Below the pieces are notes generated by a model. That model worked only from the letters and a program-made list of their open reading frames with translations. It did no database searches and had not been told where the DNA came from. 5,661 nucleotides of DNA, taken from contig DMNR01000100.1 in assembly GCA_003452655.1 (NCBI GenBank), forward strand, positions 15,044 to 20,704, read 5' to 3'. This document shows, piece after piece, positions 5,010 through 5,661 of this stretch. The position numbers were made by a program, and so were the translations under genes. Position 1 is the first letter of the stretch. Each line of letters begins with the position of its first letter. Origin of the DNA: Actinomycetota bacterium. GTDB taxonomy: Bacteria > Actinomycetota > Actinomycetes > S36-B12 > UBA10799.

Positions 5010-5661
5010 GTGAACCCAAGTAACACGACGATCTTCGTGTCGGAATTCATCGGAACCGCATTGCTCCTGCTGCTGGGTATCGGCGTTGGCTGCAACCAGA
5101 GCCTCAAGAAGTCATTTGGTTTCGGACCCAACTGGCTGCTCACCAGCTTCGGCTGGGGATTCGCGGTCTTCGTCGGGGCCAGCGTTTCCTGGAAGAGCGG
5201 CGCCCAACTCAATCCCGCTGTCACGATCGCCCTGACGATGTCGGATTCGAACCCGCAGGGGTGGGACGTTGTACCCGTCTACATAACGGCACAAGTCCTG
5301 GGAGCAATGTTCGGCGCCGTCCTGGCGTATCTGCTCTACAAGAAGCAGTTCGATACGAATGGGGACAACACCCAAACAGGTGGGCTGTTCTACACCTCGG
5401 CGTCCGTGCCAAGCATCTGGTGGAACATCCTGTCTGAAACGATCGCCACGTTCGTTCTCGTCTACTGGGTTCTGGCTAGTTCTCCGTTCGTACCGGGCAC
5501 AGGCGATAGCGCCCCGGAGTTCGGCAACGCGGCACTCGGGTACGCGGGGGTCGCCTTCACCGTGATCGCCGTGGGCGCCTCGCTCGGTGGAGCGACCGGG
5601 TACGCAATCAACCCAGCGCGCGACTTTGGCCCGCGCTTCGTCTACTCTCTTATACACATCT
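5010..5661 (+). CDS. glpF: aquaglyceroporin / glycerol facilitator (MIP family), 3'-truncated
   Basis: A membrane channel for passive uptake of glycerol or similar small polyols, and water. The frame opens with GTG at 5010 (MNPSNTTIFVSEFIGT), continues 217 codons and has no stop before the end. Both pore motifs are present: NPA at 68-70 in SGAQLNPAVT and NPA at 201-203 in GYAINPARDFGPR. By alignment with E. coli GlpF (filter W48/G191/F200/R206) the selectivity residues are Trp49, Gly189, Tyr198 and Arg204. The Asp after that Arg also favours the glycerol-conducting subgroup. Hydrophobic helices lie at about 8-27, 43-60, 87-110, 137-157 and 175-193. The GlpF His before the first NPA is Gln66 here. 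Compared with family length, roughly the last helix (30-40 residues) is missing, and the final codons (SLIHI) derive from adapter-like sequence. No strong Shine-Dalgarno is seen before the GTG, and upstream in-frame codons have no better start. Confidence 0.9.
   Translation, partial: MNPSNTTIFVSEFIGTALLLLLGIGVGCNQSLKKSFGFGPNWLLTSFGWGFAVFVGASVSWKSGAQLNPAVTIALTMSDSNPQGWDVVPVYITAQVLGAMFGAVLAYLLYKKQFDTNGDNTQTGGLFYTSASVPSIWWNILSETIATFVLVYWVLASSPFVPGTGDSAPEFGNAALGYAGVAFTVIAVGASLGGATGYAINPARDFGPRFVYSLIHI
5646..5661 (+). other. Nextera/Tn5 mosaic-end adapter remnant
   Basis: The last 16 bases, TCTCTTATACACATCT, are identical to the 3' 16 bases of the Tn5 mosaic-end adapter CTGTCTCTTATACACATCT used in tagmentation libraries. 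The match runs exactly to the contig end. The three bases before it (TAC) differ from the adapter's CTG, so genomic sequence probably ends at about 5645. Within the channel gene these bases replace the conserved continuation after the second NPA motif. Confidence 0.88.

Noticed and set aside
5112..5657. Minus-strand frame of 181 codons opposite the aquaglyceroporin
   Set aside because: The plus strand encodes an unmistakable MIP channel with both NPA motifs. The opposite frame is highly charged and begins inside the adapter remnant.
1..5661. CRISPR array, insertion sequence, rRNA or tRNA
   Set aside because: No regularly spaced repeats, transposase-like product, terminal inverted repeats or tRNA T-loop-type signature in a cloverleaf context were found on either strand.

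Overview
This is a 5.66-kb piece of a chromosome, most likely from an actinobacterium (Actinomycetota). The small cold-shock protein has the typical actinobacterial form. The first hydrolase closely resembles, from memory, the mycobacterial Rv2715-type alpha/beta hydrolases, including their C-terminal tail. By eye the base composition is moderately GC-rich, and GTG starts are used. Species cannot be named from the sequence. The right end carries 16 bases identical to the Nextera/Tn5 transposon-end adapter, so the window is probably a whole contig from shotgun or metagenomic sequencing whose last bases are not genomic.

Layout from left to right: (1) an alpha/beta hydrolase on the minus strand (63-1046). 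(2) A roughly 200-bp divergent intergenic region with a perfect 12-bp inverted repeat (1090-1119) and a possible 21-codon leader ORF (1182-1247). The stop of this ORF overlaps the first candidate start of the next gene. (3) A polysaccharide-deacetylase lipoprotein on the plus strand (1244-2083), ending in a strong hairpin (2082-2117) placed so that it can terminate both converging genes. (4) A CspA-family cold-shock protein on the minus strand (2197-2400), with a small inverted repeat in its leader. (5) A hormone-sensitive-lipase-type alpha/beta hydrolase on the minus strand (2465-3412). (6) About 240 bp with no recognisable gene. (7) A small, secreted, strongly basic four-cysteine protein of unknown function on the minus strand (3656-4138). 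(8) A small lipoprotein of unknown function on the minus strand (4351-4872). (9) A divergent promoter region, then a MIP-family aquaglyceroporin on the plus strand that starts with GTG at 5010 and runs off the contig end.

There is no mobile element, CRISPR array, rRNA or recognisable tRNA. The genes do not form one pathway. Four of the seven products act at or outside the membrane (deacetylase, cationic secreted protein, lipoprotein, channel), so the region leans towards cell-envelope functions, but the spacing and mixed strands argue against a single operon. I found no convincing new multi-gene system. The points most worth a second look are the adapter remnant, the leader ORF and start-site choice for the deacetylase, the operator-like repeat beside it, and the two adjacent exported proteins of unknown family.
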